DNA of 64,000 bases from Clostridium_F caseinilyticum (GTDB taxonomy: Bacteria; Bacillota; Clostridia; Clostridiales; Clostridiaceae), in NCBI RefSeq assembly GCF_046127645.1, contig NZ_CP175919.1; one strand, given 5' to 3'. Every line of letters starts with the position of its first letter. The first letter of the stretch is position 1. The position numbers were made by a program, and so were the translations under genes. Below are positions 9,426 to 17,963 of the stretch, piece after piece. A model generated the notes under the pieces. The model had not been told where the DNA came from and did no database searches. It saw only the letters and a program-made list of their open reading frames with translations.

Positions 9426-10532
9426 CTAAATCAGATTTTTGTAACATTCATAATATGATTTACAAAAGCTCTCCATAGAATATTTATTAATTGCAGTATC
9501 ATATAGATTTTCACCTAAAATGTTTAATTTATTTTTATTATTGTAAGCTTCTTTCATTTTATCATATATATCAAAAACGGAAGTAGGTTCTATTAAAAAA
9601 CCATTATCTTTATTTATGGTATAAGGTATATCTCCCACATTTGATGCTATTATCGGCACCTTTTTTATACCACTTTCTAATATAACTAAAGGAGGAGAAC
9701 CTCCTTCATTTAAAGATGTTAATATACTTATATCTGATATTTCTATGTAATCCTCTATATTTTCTCTAAATCCTAAAAATATAATATTACTATTTAAATT
9801 TAGTTTGTCTACTTTTTCTTTTAATTTTGCCTCTTCTACTCCATTTCCCAATAAAAGTAATTTTATGTTTTTATATTCCTGTTTTAGCTTATAAAAAGCT
9901 TCAATTAATAAATTATGGTTTTTAATTGGGTGCATTCTAGCTATCATTATATATACAAAATCTTTTTGTTCAATATTTAATTTTTTTCTTAAATCAGTGT
10001 TAGTTTTAACTTTATCTTTGTAATAATTTAAATCTATTCCATTATTCACTACAAATTTTTTACTTTCTATCTTATCTTTATTTAAAATATCCTTTATATA
10101 ATTGGATACACATATATGATTATTAAAACTCTTTATTCCTTTAACACTTAATGGAGTAAATAAATAATATTTAATTTTATTATTTAAAAAGTCTTCTTTA
10201 TAATTGCTATGTACGGTAGCTACTGTAGGTATACTTAAGCTTTTATTAATAAAATAATGAGTAAAAAAAGCCTTAGCTCCATGAAAATTAGCTATATCTA
10301 CATCATTATTTTTTATATATTCTTCTATTTCTCTATTAATAAAACATTTTCTACTAAATAATGTTGTTTCTATTCCTAGTTCTTTTGCTTTATCATACAA
10401 AGGGCCTTCACCTATACATCCTAATACAGTATTAAATAAGTCTTTAGAATAATAGCATAAATTTAAAACATGCTTTCCTCCTCCACCTATATCATTACCT
10501 GTTATAATCTGAAGTACTTTTATTTTAATCAT
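9426..10532 (-). CDS. GT4-type glycosyltransferase
   Basis: A 368-residue GT-B-fold transferase. The N-terminal acceptor domain has the glycine-rich loop ITGNDIGGGGKHVLN (about 9-23). The C-terminal nucleotide-sugar domain (from about 190) has YIMIARMHPIKNHN and the EX7E-like stretch LNEGGSPPLVILESG. It would retain anomeric configuration while adding a sugar to the lipid-linked glycan; donor and acceptor are unknown. This is the first gene of the downstream transcription unit: a terminator and a G+C-rich structured element separate it from the preceding gene. The start is ATG 10532, behind GGAGATG; the protein then reads MIKIKVLQII. Confidence 0.85.
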   Translation of the reverse strand: MIKIKVLQIITGNDIGGGGKHVLNLCYYSKDLFNTVLGCIGEGPLYDKAKELGIETTLFSRKCFINREIEEYIKNNDVDIANFHGAKAFFTHYFINKSLSIPTVATVHSNYKEDFLNNKIKYYLFTPLSVKGIKSFNNHICVSNYIKDILNKDKIESKKFVVNNGIDLNYYKDKVKTNTDLRKKLNIEQKDFVYIMIARMHPIKNHNLLIEAFYKLKQEYKNIKLLLLGNGVEEAKLKEKVDKLNLNSNIIFLGFRENIEDYIEISDISILTSLNEGGSPPLVILESGIKKVPIIASNVGDIPYTINKDNGFLIEPTSVFDIYDKMKEAYNNKNKLNILGENLYDTAINKYSMESFCKSYYECYKNLI

Positions 10533-10544
10533 CTCCTAGCATTT

Positions 10545-10740
10545 CATATTTCATAAACATAGTTCTAAGCTTCACAGGGAGTTTTTACTTCCTCCGAGAC
10601 TTAAAAATTGTTATCTCTAGGCACATAGCCGCTCTTTACTCCCACTTTGAATAAAAGCAGGGGGCCCAAATCTTTCATTTGGTGCGAATAGCTTTGACAG
10701 AGTGAGATAGGAGTACTAGTGGGTAGTTATCGGATAAATA
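10545..10740. ncRNA. G+C-rich structured element, candidate RNA or multicopy repeat
   Basis: About 190 bp with clearly higher G+C than its surroundings and no convincing ORF. Complementary blocks suggest a defined fold: GGGAG/CTTCC (about 10577-10592), GGC-ACATA-GCC (10620-10630), TATCT with AGATA, CACTTTG with CAGAGTG (one G-U pair), and a hairpin CCAAAT-CTTTC-ATTTGG (about 10666-10682). It sits between the terminator of the O-antigen ligase gene and the start of the GT4 gene, where a 5' leader of the latter would be. The functional strand is uncertain. I recognise no named Rfam family; it could equally be a dispersed repeat. Confidence 0.4.
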
Positions 10741-10751
10741 TAATGATATTT

Positions 10752-10780
10752 AAAAAAGGAGTTTTTAACAACTCCTTTTA
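10752..10780 (-). terminator. rho-independent terminator
   Basis: AAAAGGAGTT (10754-10763) pairs perfectly with AACTCCTTTT (10770-10779). On the minus strand a T-run follows. It overlaps the stop codon of the O-antigen ligase-like gene and ends the upstream transcription unit. Confidence 0.85.
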
Positions 10781-12022
10781 CAAACTTTTATTTTGAATAT
10801 TGTATGAATAAGAATCGCTTATAGCTAAAAATATAAAAAAGAAAGCTATTACTTTAGGTGCTGAGAAAAAATTATCTATGAAATTCATAAACATAAAAGC
10901 TACTATAGACGCTGTAAACCCTTTATAAAAATGCTTATAAAAATTATTATCCACATTATTAGAAAACCTATTATTTTTAATAAGGGAAGATATTAAAAAT
11001 CCTATTAATGATATAAAACCTACTACACCTAATTCACATTGAGCTTTTAAATAAGCATTATGTGGATGAAAGTTTGCTTGAGCTTTATAGTGAGTTAAAT
11101 GCTTGATTTTATTGTAATATTTTGGATACAAAGTTCTATAATTGCCACTTCCAACTCCTAGTATAGGATTATCTTTTATCATTTTAATTGCAATTTCCCA
11201 TAAACTTAATCTAGACAAATTTTGTGATAAATCTCCAACCTCTTTTAATCTATTTGCTATCTTAGGTATAAATAATATACCTATACTTCCCACTATAGCT
11301 CCATATATTAATTTATAATTAAATATGAAAATTAATGTTATATATCCAATAATAAGAGCTAACCATGCATTTCTTGAAAAAGACATTATTATATTAGAAA
11401 AAGCTATTATAGATAAAATTATAAATAAACTTTTTCGCCATTTATCTTTTTCTTTGATAGCTAAAATTATAAATGGGAAAATCATCAAAACAAAAAACGC
11501 GCCTAAATTATTTGAATTTTCTAAAGTTGATGCAACTCTTATAACAGACTCAAATTCTCCTTTATGACTTAATCCCATCCCAACTAAATATTCATATATA
11601 CCTATTATACCTATTATAAAAGACATACATATACAAGAATAAATAATTCTATTTATTATTTCTTTCTTATACATCTGGTACTTAATTATAAAAAATAATA
11701 TAATATAAGTACTCATTCTTATACATTCTTGTACAGCTAATTTTTTATCTGTAGCATATGTAACTGATATTCCCATCATAACTATCCATAAAAATAGGAA
11801 AACAGAATTATAACTTGAGAAGAAATTTTTTATACCTTTAACAAATCTTTTTCTGCTTTCTTCATTTATTATTATATTTACCAAATACACCACTATAATA
11901 ATAGATAAAACACTATCTCCATTTATAGGTATATTTTTATATTTAAATTTACTTGGTGAAATTGGAAGTATAAATATATATAAACATACAAGATATGATA
12001 TTATACTGTTAAGTTTATTCAT
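10778..12022 (-). CDS. O-antigen ligase/polymerase-like membrane protein (Wzy_C)
   Basis: A 414-residue protein with about 10-12 hydrophobic segments and the periplasmic-type Wzy_C signature: LSLWEIAIKMIKDNPILGVG, GNYRTLYPKYY and then HPHNAYLKAQCELGVVGF. Proteins of this family either polymerise lipid-linked repeat units or ligate the finished glycan to an acceptor; sequence alone does not separate the two. It is the last gene of the upstream transcription unit. A second protein of the same family lies at 17964-19430. ATG 12022 follows TAGGGAGATAGTATA. Confidence 0.82.
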   Translation of the reverse strand: MNKLNSIISYLVCLYIFILPISPSKFKYKNIPINGDSVLSIIIVVYLVNIIINEESRKRFVKGIKNFFSSYNSVFLFLWIVMMGISVTYATDKKLAVQECIRMSTYIILFFIIKYQMYKKEIINRIIYSCICMSFIIGIIGIYEYLVGMGLSHKGEFESVIRVASTLENSNNLGAFFVLMIFPFIILAIKEKDKWRKSLFIILSIIAFSNIIMSFSRNAWLALIIGYITLIFIFNYKLIYGAIVGSIGILFIPKIANRLKEVGDLSQNLSRLSLWEIAIKMIKDNPILGVGSGNYRTLYPKYYNKIKHLTHYKAQANFHPHNAYLKAQCELGVVGFISLIGFLISSLIKNNRFSNNVDNNFYKHFYKGFTASIVAFMFMNFIDNFFSAPKVIAFFFIFLAISDSYSYNIQNKSL

Positions 12023-12093
12023 TATACTATCTCCCTAAATAAAATTTAATACAACTAAAAAAATCATAAACGAACATTAATATTTATACTAAA

Positions 12094-13317
12094 CTATTTT
12101 AATAAATTTAATAAAATAGTTTCTAATTTTCTAGTTATACTTTCTCTTGAATAGTGTTCTATAACATATCTTCTACCGTTTTCTCCTAATTTTTGTTTGA
12201 GTTCTTTATCTTTATATAATTTTAAAACTGCTTGTGCAATTTCTTTTGCATTTTCCGGCTCCACGGTTATTCCACCATTAGCTTCATTTATAAGTTTCTC
12301 TGCTTCTCCTTCTACGGCTAATACTATAGGCAATTCAGATGCCAAAGCTTCAAACATTTTTGAAGGTAGTGCTCCTTTAAATAAATCTAATTTTTTTAAT
12401 GGGACTACAGTAGCATCCATAGATGCTATTATTCTAGGCATATTAGGTTTAAGTTGCACTGGTTGAAAAGATACATTAGTTAAATTTTTTTCTTTTACTA
12501 TATTGATTAATTTATCCTTCTCCGGTCCATCTCCTATAAATACAAATTGTATATCTTTTTCTTTTTTCAATATATCTGCTGCATTTACAATAACTTCTAA
12601 TCCTTGCGCTAAGCCATGAATTCCAGCGTAACATACTGCAAACTTATTATTTATTTCCCATTCTTTTCTTAATTTTTCATCTCTATTTTCTTTTTTAAAG
12701 AATTCCGTATCTACTCCATTAGTTATTAAATGAACTTTATTCTTGTCAAAGCCTCTATTTACTATATTATCCACTATACCTTTTGTTTGACCTGTAACTC
12801 CTGCCGCTTTTTTATAACAAAATTCTTCAAGCCATGTAGATGCCTTTATAAGAAATTTATTATGTAATACATCTAATTTCACAGCAGATTCTGGCCATAA
12901 ATCAGATACATTAAAAATAAACTTTGCTTTTTTTCTTTTAGATAAAACATATCCTGACCATCCTAAAAATAATGGTGGAGATTCTGTTATTATAACATCT
13001 TGATTATCAATATATTTAGAACCTGTAAATACAGAAGAAAAAGTAAAAGAAAGATAATTTCTAAGTCTTTTTATAAATGACTTATCTTTTGTAGCATATA
13101 TACTTGTACGAACAATCTTTATTCCTTCTAATTCTTCTTTTACTATTTTTTTGCCCTTATAATCATTAAATATTTCACCTTTAGGATAATTAGGCATAGC
13201 TGTTAATATAGTTACTTCATGCCCAAATTTTTTTAGTTGTTTTGCAAACTCAAAAATTCTATTTTGAGGCGCTCCAACTTCAGGTGGACAATATTGAGTT
13301 AAAAATAAAATTTTCAT
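12094..13317 (-). CDS. GT4 glycosyltransferase, WbuB-like
   Basis: A 407-residue GT-B transferase. The N-terminus MKILFLTQYCPPEVGAPQ followed by AMPNYPKGEIFNDYKG is the pattern of the WbuB-like GT4 subgroup, which often adds N-acetyl amino sugars such as N-acetyl-L-fucosamine. C-terminal donor-site elements include VCYAGIHGLAQGLEV, FIGDGPEKDKL and KMFEALASELPIVLAVEGE. Its start lies 18 bp from the WecB stop, so the two are likely co-transcribed. The specific donor sugar is not determined. Confidence 0.87.
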   Translation of the reverse strand: MKILFLTQYCPPEVGAPQNRIFEFAKQLKKFGHEVTILTAMPNYPKGEIFNDYKGKKIVKEELEGIKIVRTSIYATKDKSFIKRLRNYLSFTFSSVFTGSKYIDNQDVIITESPPLFLGWSGYVLSKRKKAKFIFNVSDLWPESAVKLDVLHNKFLIKASTWLEEFCYKKAAGVTGQTKGIVDNIVNRGFDKNKVHLITNGVDTEFFKKENRDEKLRKEWEINNKFAVCYAGIHGLAQGLEVIVNAADILKKEKDIQFVFIGDGPEKDKLINIVKEKNLTNVSFQPVQLKPNMPRIIASMDATVVPLKKLDLFKGALPSKMFEALASELPIVLAVEGEAEKLINEANGGITVEPENAKEIAQAVLKLYKDKELKQKLGENGRRYVIEHYSRESITRKLETILLNLLK

Positions 13318-13335
13318 ATTATCACCTCAAAATAA

Positions 13336-14394
13336 TTACTTCATTTTGTTTATTATATCTAGTATTTTTTCTGCTGCATGGCCATTTCCAAATATCTCTT
13401 CTTGTTCTTTATTAGGCTTGAATTTTACTATTGCATTTAATATTTTTTCCTTGTTTGTTCCAACTATTAAATTCCATCCAGTTTCTACAGTTTCTACCCA
13501 TTCAGTTTCATCTCTCATAGTTACACAAGGTTTTCCCATAAAGAATGCTTCCTTTTGAACACCACCACTATCAGTTACTATCTTTTGTGAATTCATTTCT
13601 AATGTGATCATATCAAGATATCCTACTGGTTCTATTAATTTTATATTGTCATTAAAATGTAGATTATAATTTTCCATATACTTTTTAGTTCTTGGATGAA
13701 GCGGTAATATTATTGTTTTGTTACTCTCATTTAATGCCTCTATTATATTTTTTAATCTATTTATATCATTAGTATTCTCTGCCCTATGTATTGTTGTTAA
13801 AATATATTCTCCAGGCTTTACAGAAATTTTTTCTAGTATACTTTCCTTTTTTTCTGATAATTTCTTAAAATGTAATACTGCATCAAACATTACATCTCCT
13901 ACATTAAGAACACCTTTATTAACACCTTCAGTATGAAGATTTTTTTCAGCTGTAACTGTAGGTACAAATAATAATTTTGATATATGATCTGTAAGAATTC
14001 TATTTTGCTCTTCTGGCATATTCATATTAAAACTTCTAAGGCCTGCTTCTACATGAGCTACAGGTATTAATAATTTACTTGCACATAAAGCTCCTGCTAA
14101 TGTAGAATTTGTATCTCCATAAACTAATACTAAATCTGGCTTTTCTTTTAAATATATTTTTTCTAATTCTATAAGCATATTACCAGTCTGCTCACCATGA
14201 TTACCTGAACCTATTTCTAAATTATAATCTGGCTTAGGTATTCTTAACTCTTCAAAAAATATCTTAGACATATTTTTATCATAATGTTGTCCTGTATGTA
14301 CTAATATTTCTGTATGTTCTTTTCTTATTATATTAGAAACCGCTGCTGCTTTTATAAATTGTGGACGTGCACCAACTACCGTTAATATCTTCAT
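13336..14394 (-). CDS. wecB: UDP-N-acetylglucosamine 2-epimerase (non-hydrolysing)
   Basis: Interconverts UDP-GlcNAc and UDP-ManNAc in the cytoplasm. The 352-residue protein has the family landmarks VVGARPQFIKAAAVS at the N-terminus, LVHTGQHYDKNMS, LVYGDTNSTLAGAL, AHVEAGLRSFNMNMPEEQNR, TIHRAENT and TDSGGVQKEAFFMGKPCVT. In this locus it can feed the TagA-like transferase with UDP-ManNAc. Because WbpA-, WbpB- and WbpD-like enzymes are also present, it might instead act as a WbpI-type epimerase on a 2,3-diacetamido uronic acid derivative, since the two activities share this fold. Confidence 0.92.
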   Translation of the reverse strand: MKILTVVGARPQFIKAAAVSNIIRKEHTEILVHTGQHYDKNMSKIFFEELRIPKPDYNLEIGSGNHGEQTGNMLIELEKIYLKEKPDLVLVYGDTNSTLAGALCASKLLIPVAHVEAGLRSFNMNMPEEQNRILTDHISKLLFVPTVTAEKNLHTEGVNKGVLNVGDVMFDAVLHFKKLSEKKESILEKISVKPGEYILTTIHRAENTNDINRLKNIIEALNESNKTIILPLHPRTKKYMENYNLHFNDNIKLIEPVGYLDMITLEMNSQKIVTDSGGVQKEAFFMGKPCVTMRDETEWVETVETGWNLIVGTNKEKILNAIVKFKPNKEQEEIFGNGHAAEKILDIINKMK

Positions 14395-14413
14395 GAACTA
14401 TCTCCTCCACATA

Positions 14414-15496
14414 TTACTTAGTTATATATTTATATATAGTATCTACCTTATTAAAATTATCTTCTATATTAAAGTTATCTTCAACAAATTTTCTTCCGCT
14501 TTTCCCCATATTTATCCTTAAATTATCATCCTCAATTAGCTTTTCTATAGCTGCTGCTAATTCATCTACATTTTTCTTATTTACTAATAAGCTACTATTA
14601 TTAGGGGATGTGGCTTCTGGTAGACCTCCTACATTAGAAACAATAACTGGAGTTCCACAAGCCTGTGCTTCTACTGCTGCTACTCCAAAACTTTCACTAT
14701 CTAATGTTGAAGGAAATACAGCTATATCAAATTTATTAAAAACTTCTATTACCTTTTCTTGATTTATAAAACCTAGGAATTCAACATTTTCCTTTATATC
14801 AAGTTCTTCACACAAATTAAGTAAAAAATTCTTTTGTGCTCCAACACCAGCAATATCTAACTTAATATTATTATGCCTTTGTTTCACTTTTGCAAAAGCT
14901 CTAATTAAATATTCTATCCCATATTTAGGTTCTAATGTTTTAACTGTTCCTATTACTATATTATCTTTTTTTTCATACTTATTATTAAAAGGCTTAAATT
15001 TATCTATATTTACTCCAAAAGGAGTTATTTCTATATTTTTATTAGTATACTGACTTGTTTCTTTGGCCATTACTTTACTTGTAGACATTATAATATCTGC
15101 CTTAGATAAATTGTACTCAACCATCTTTCTTTTCATAAAACTTCCCTTAGGGAAATCATATACATCACTTCCCCAAACAGAAATTATATAAGGATGAAAT
15201 CCTGATAGTGCTCCTAATAAGCCATAACTAGTTGCATAATGAGCATGAACAACATCCGGTTTTATTCTTTCTATTATTTTTTTTATATCATTAAAATATT
15301 TTATATAAGAAATTTTATTAAAAGAGTTTCCTTTTCTTATCTTATCTAAATCTTTGTTAAAGCTATGTACAGTAACACCATCTATATCTCCATCATTTAA
15401 TGAGATTACATGTATATCATACTCTTTGTTTTTAAAAAATTTACACCATTTTTTAGTATGTGTACTATTAGCATCAGCTAAATAACATATTTTCAT
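14414..15496 (-). CDS. GT4-type glycosyltransferase
   Basis: A 360-residue GT-B enzyme beginning MKICYLADANSTHTKKW. ATG 15496 is preferred because GGAGG lies just upstream. An in-frame ATG at 15532 overlaps the previous stop as TAATG but would add 12 residues before the conserved beginning. Donor-domain signatures are VIGTVKTLEPKYGIEYLI, LDIAGVGAQKNFL and SESFGVAAVEAQACGTPVIV, followed by GGLPEA. HAHYATSYGLLGAL belongs to the acceptor domain. It functions in the polysaccharide locus with unknown sugar specificity. Confidence 0.87.
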   Translation of the reverse strand: MKICYLADANSTHTKKWCKFFKNKEYDIHVISLNDGDIDGVTVHSFNKDLDKIRKGNSFNKISYIKYFNDIKKIIERIKPDVVHAHYATSYGLLGALSGFHPYIISVWGSDVYDFPKGSFMKRKMVEYNLSKADIIMSTSKVMAKETSQYTNKNIEITPFGVNIDKFKPFNNKYEKKDNIVIGTVKTLEPKYGIEYLIRAFAKVKQRHNNIKLDIAGVGAQKNFLLNLCEELDIKENVEFLGFINQEKVIEVFNKFDIAVFPSTLDSESFGVAAVEAQACGTPVIVSNVGGLPEATSPNNSSLLVNKKNVDELAAAIEKLIEDDNLRINMGKSGRKFVEDNFNIEDNFNKVDTIYKYITK

Positions 15497-15531
15497 TTTT
15501 ATGCCTCCAACATTCTTATAAATGACTTGCA

Positions 15532-16638
15532 TTATATTAAGTCATTTATAACTTTTCTTGCTCTAGCTTTCCAGTCATGTTGATCTATTATTTTAGTAAT
15601 ATTAGATTTCCTTACATATATTTCTTGTTTATTGCAAGATAAATATTCTAACAATTTAGAAAGACTCTCTTCTGAATAATCTATGGCCCAACCTATTGAA
15701 TTTTCCATAACAAACTGACTAACTGCTGTATTTTTACAACATATTATAGGTTTTTCATAAGATATATATGTAAATAATTTAACTGGCATTGCAAAATCCC
15801 AATATTCTTGGGGTTCTACAAATAAACTTACTACATCGGCTTCATCAAAATACTTATTTAATTCTTTGTCTTTTTTATGAATAATTCTTATTTTTTCACA
15901 AATATATTTTTCATACTTTTTATTATAAGACTTCCATTCATTCTCTCTGCAACAAACTGTTAATTTATACTTATCTTCCTTATTTATTACAGAAAACATT
16001 TTTTCTAAATTATATAATTGTGGATTTATTCCTCCTACATAAAATACATTTATTAATTCTTTATTTTTACTTTTTTCAGATATTCTACTATTAGGAATAC
16101 TTTCTTCAAAAGCAGGTGGAAGTTCTTCAACTTTACACTTTAAATCCATAGGTACATATTCATACATTTTTTTGCTTGGTAAATATAATATATCTATTAG
16201 TTTTTTATATTTTAACAAATCATAAAAATAAAAAATATAAGCTACTGTTCTTTTAAAAAACTTAACATTTTTTTTATATTGTGAAAATCTCCAATGTAGG
16301 TCTCTATAAAATAATCCTATTTTTATATTGTTATTTTTACAATATTTTAGAAATCCAAAATCTAAAAAAGGATATGATGGTATATGATTTTTTTCAGTTA
16401 ATAATGTAGGTTCTGTAGAACTTTCAGAATATAAAAAATCATATTTTATTCCTTCTTGAATATTCTTTTTTATTTCTCTTATTCTTTTTTCTCTTTCCTT
16501 GCCATACCCCATAACAATCTCCACATGATAGCCATTTTGTTCAAATGCCTTTATCATATTTATAGGCCTTATTTGAGAACCTGAAGGCCAATTTAAATCT
16601 ACTTTATAAGGTATATGAAATATACATCTTTTTTCCAT
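15532..16638 (-). CDS. glycosyltransferase, GT-B fold, divergent
   Basis: A 368-residue protein beginning MEKRCIFHIPYKVDLNWPSG. The arrangement resembles GT4-like enzymes: an N-terminal domain with SQIRPINMIKAFEQNGYHVE, a linker, then VFYVGGINPQLYNLEKM and a C-terminal part with DEADVVSLFVEPQEYWDFAM, PVKLFTYISYEKPIICC. The canonical EX7E motif is not clear, so substrate class is uncertain. It sits between two recognisable GT4 genes, with a TAATG overlap at its 3' end and a 20-bp gap at its 5' end, and is almost certainly part of the same operon. Confidence 0.72.
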   Translation of the reverse strand: MEKRCIFHIPYKVDLNWPSGSQIRPINMIKAFEQNGYHVEIVMGYGKEREKRIREIKKNIQEGIKYDFLYSESSTEPTLLTEKNHIPSYPFLDFGFLKYCKNNNIKIGLFYRDLHWRFSQYKKNVKFFKRTVAYIFYFYDLLKYKKLIDILYLPSKKMYEYVPMDLKCKVEELPPAFEESIPNSRISEKSKNKELINVFYVGGINPQLYNLEKMFSVINKEDKYKLTVCCRENEWKSYNKKYEKYICEKIRIIHKKDKELNKYFDEADVVSLFVEPQEYWDFAMPVKLFTYISYEKPIICCKNTAVSQFVMENSIGWAIDYSEESLSKLLEYLSCNKQEIYVRKSNITKIIDQHDWKARARKVINDLI

Positions 16639-16658
16639 ACTACGCTCCTAAAATATAA

Positions 16659-17792
16659 TTAATTCAATATACTATTATATAAATCAATTAGCCTATTACC
16701 AATTGCTTCATAACTATAATTTTCAATAGCATATTTTCTTATATTATATGAATTAAACTTTCTATAATTATCAATTATATATATAAGTCCTTTTTCCAAT
16801 GCCTCTTCACTTTCTTTTTCAACCAATAATCCAACATCTTTTGTTACAAATTCATCTGGTCCACCACATTTAGTTGCTAAAACTGGCTTTCCAGCTGCCA
16901 TAGCCTCTATTAATACGCTACCAAATGTTTCCTTAACACTTGGTAATACCAAAAAATCATGATCCATTATATATTTAGGTATGTCTTTTTTAGGTACTCC
17001 ACCTATGAAATTACATATATTGTTTATATTTAACTCTTTAACCATTGCTTCATATTTTATTCTTTTAGGTCCATCCCCTATAAAAGTAAACTTTATACTA
17101 TTACTATAATTCTTTAATAAATTTTCTAATGCAGGCAAAAAATACTGAAGTCCCTTTACCTCATTGTCATTCATTAATCCAATAAACAATCCTTTAAGTT
17201 CAGTTGTAAATTGACTTTTTTCTTTTATACAATATTCATTAGTGTTTACTATATTACCTATAATTTCATTGTTAAAAGTATACCCTAAATTCTTTAGTTC
17301 TTCTTTCAAACTATTACTTACTGTAATTACTTTTTCTGCATTTTTATATGCAAAATAAAATAACTTTTTATTATAAGTTTTATTACTATATTCTTTTACT
17401 TTTGAAGAATGTTCTGTAATTATATATGGTGTTTTTTTATAAAACATATTGTGTACCGCTGCTATAATACCAGCAATATAACATACATGAGCATGAATTA
17501 AATCAATCTTTTCATTTTTTATTATTTTAGATAGTATATTAACAGATTTTATAATGCTATTTATCCTTGATATTTTAGTATTTTTTATATAATCTGTATT
17601 ACTTCTATAAACTACTATATCTTCTTCTATGTTCTTAACTACTTTTCCTTTTTCTATACTTTTATCAAAAGGATAAAATACTATAACATTTTCACCCAAT
17701 GCTTTTAAAGCCTTTACTTGCTCATATACAAATATACCACTTACTAAATTACTTTTACTTGGATACCAACTTGACATTACTAATATATTCAT
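16659..17792 (-). CDS. GT4-type glycosyltransferase
   Basis: A 377-residue GT-B transferase beginning MNILVMSSWYPSKSNLVSG. I prefer ATG 17792, about six bases after AGGAGA, over ATG 17798, which is too close to it. Acceptor-domain sequence includes DLIHAHVCYIAGIIA and ITEHSS. The donor domain has LFIGLMNDNEVKGLQYFLP, FIGDGPKRIKYE, and the classic ETFGSVLIEAMAAGKPVLAT followed by CGGPDE. It is likely co-transcribed with the next gene downstream. A 165-bp AT-rich gap without visible features separates it from the membrane protein gene upstream. Confidence 0.88.
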   Translation of the reverse strand: MNILVMSSWYPSKSNLVSGIFVYEQVKALKALGENVIVFYPFDKSIEKGKVVKNIEEDIVVYRSNTDYIKNTKISRINSIIKSVNILSKIIKNEKIDLIHAHVCYIAGIIAAVHNMFYKKTPYIITEHSSKVKEYSNKTYNKKLFYFAYKNAEKVITVSNSLKEELKNLGYTFNNEIIGNIVNTNEYCIKEKSQFTTELKGLFIGLMNDNEVKGLQYFLPALENLLKNYSNSIKFTFIGDGPKRIKYEAMVKELNINNICNFIGGVPKKDIPKYIMDHDFLVLPSVKETFGSVLIEAMAAGKPVLATKCGGPDEFVTKDVGLLVEKESEEALEKGLIYIIDNYRKFNSYNIRKYAIENYSYEAIGNRLIDLYNSILN

Positions 17793-17963
17793 ACACATTC
17801 TCCTAATAAAATATATTCATATCATAATAATCTAATTATCATTTAATTTATATCAATACTTTAACTTAAAAGATTTCAAAAAAATAATCAAAAAAATTTT
17901 TCTACTGTCATAAGTATATAATTTAATTGATAGAAATTCTCACATTTTAACAAATAGTTAATA

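Noticed and set aside
10545..10740. Small protein-coding gene in the G+C-rich element
   Set aside because: Only very short frames without ribosome-binding sites are present on either strand.
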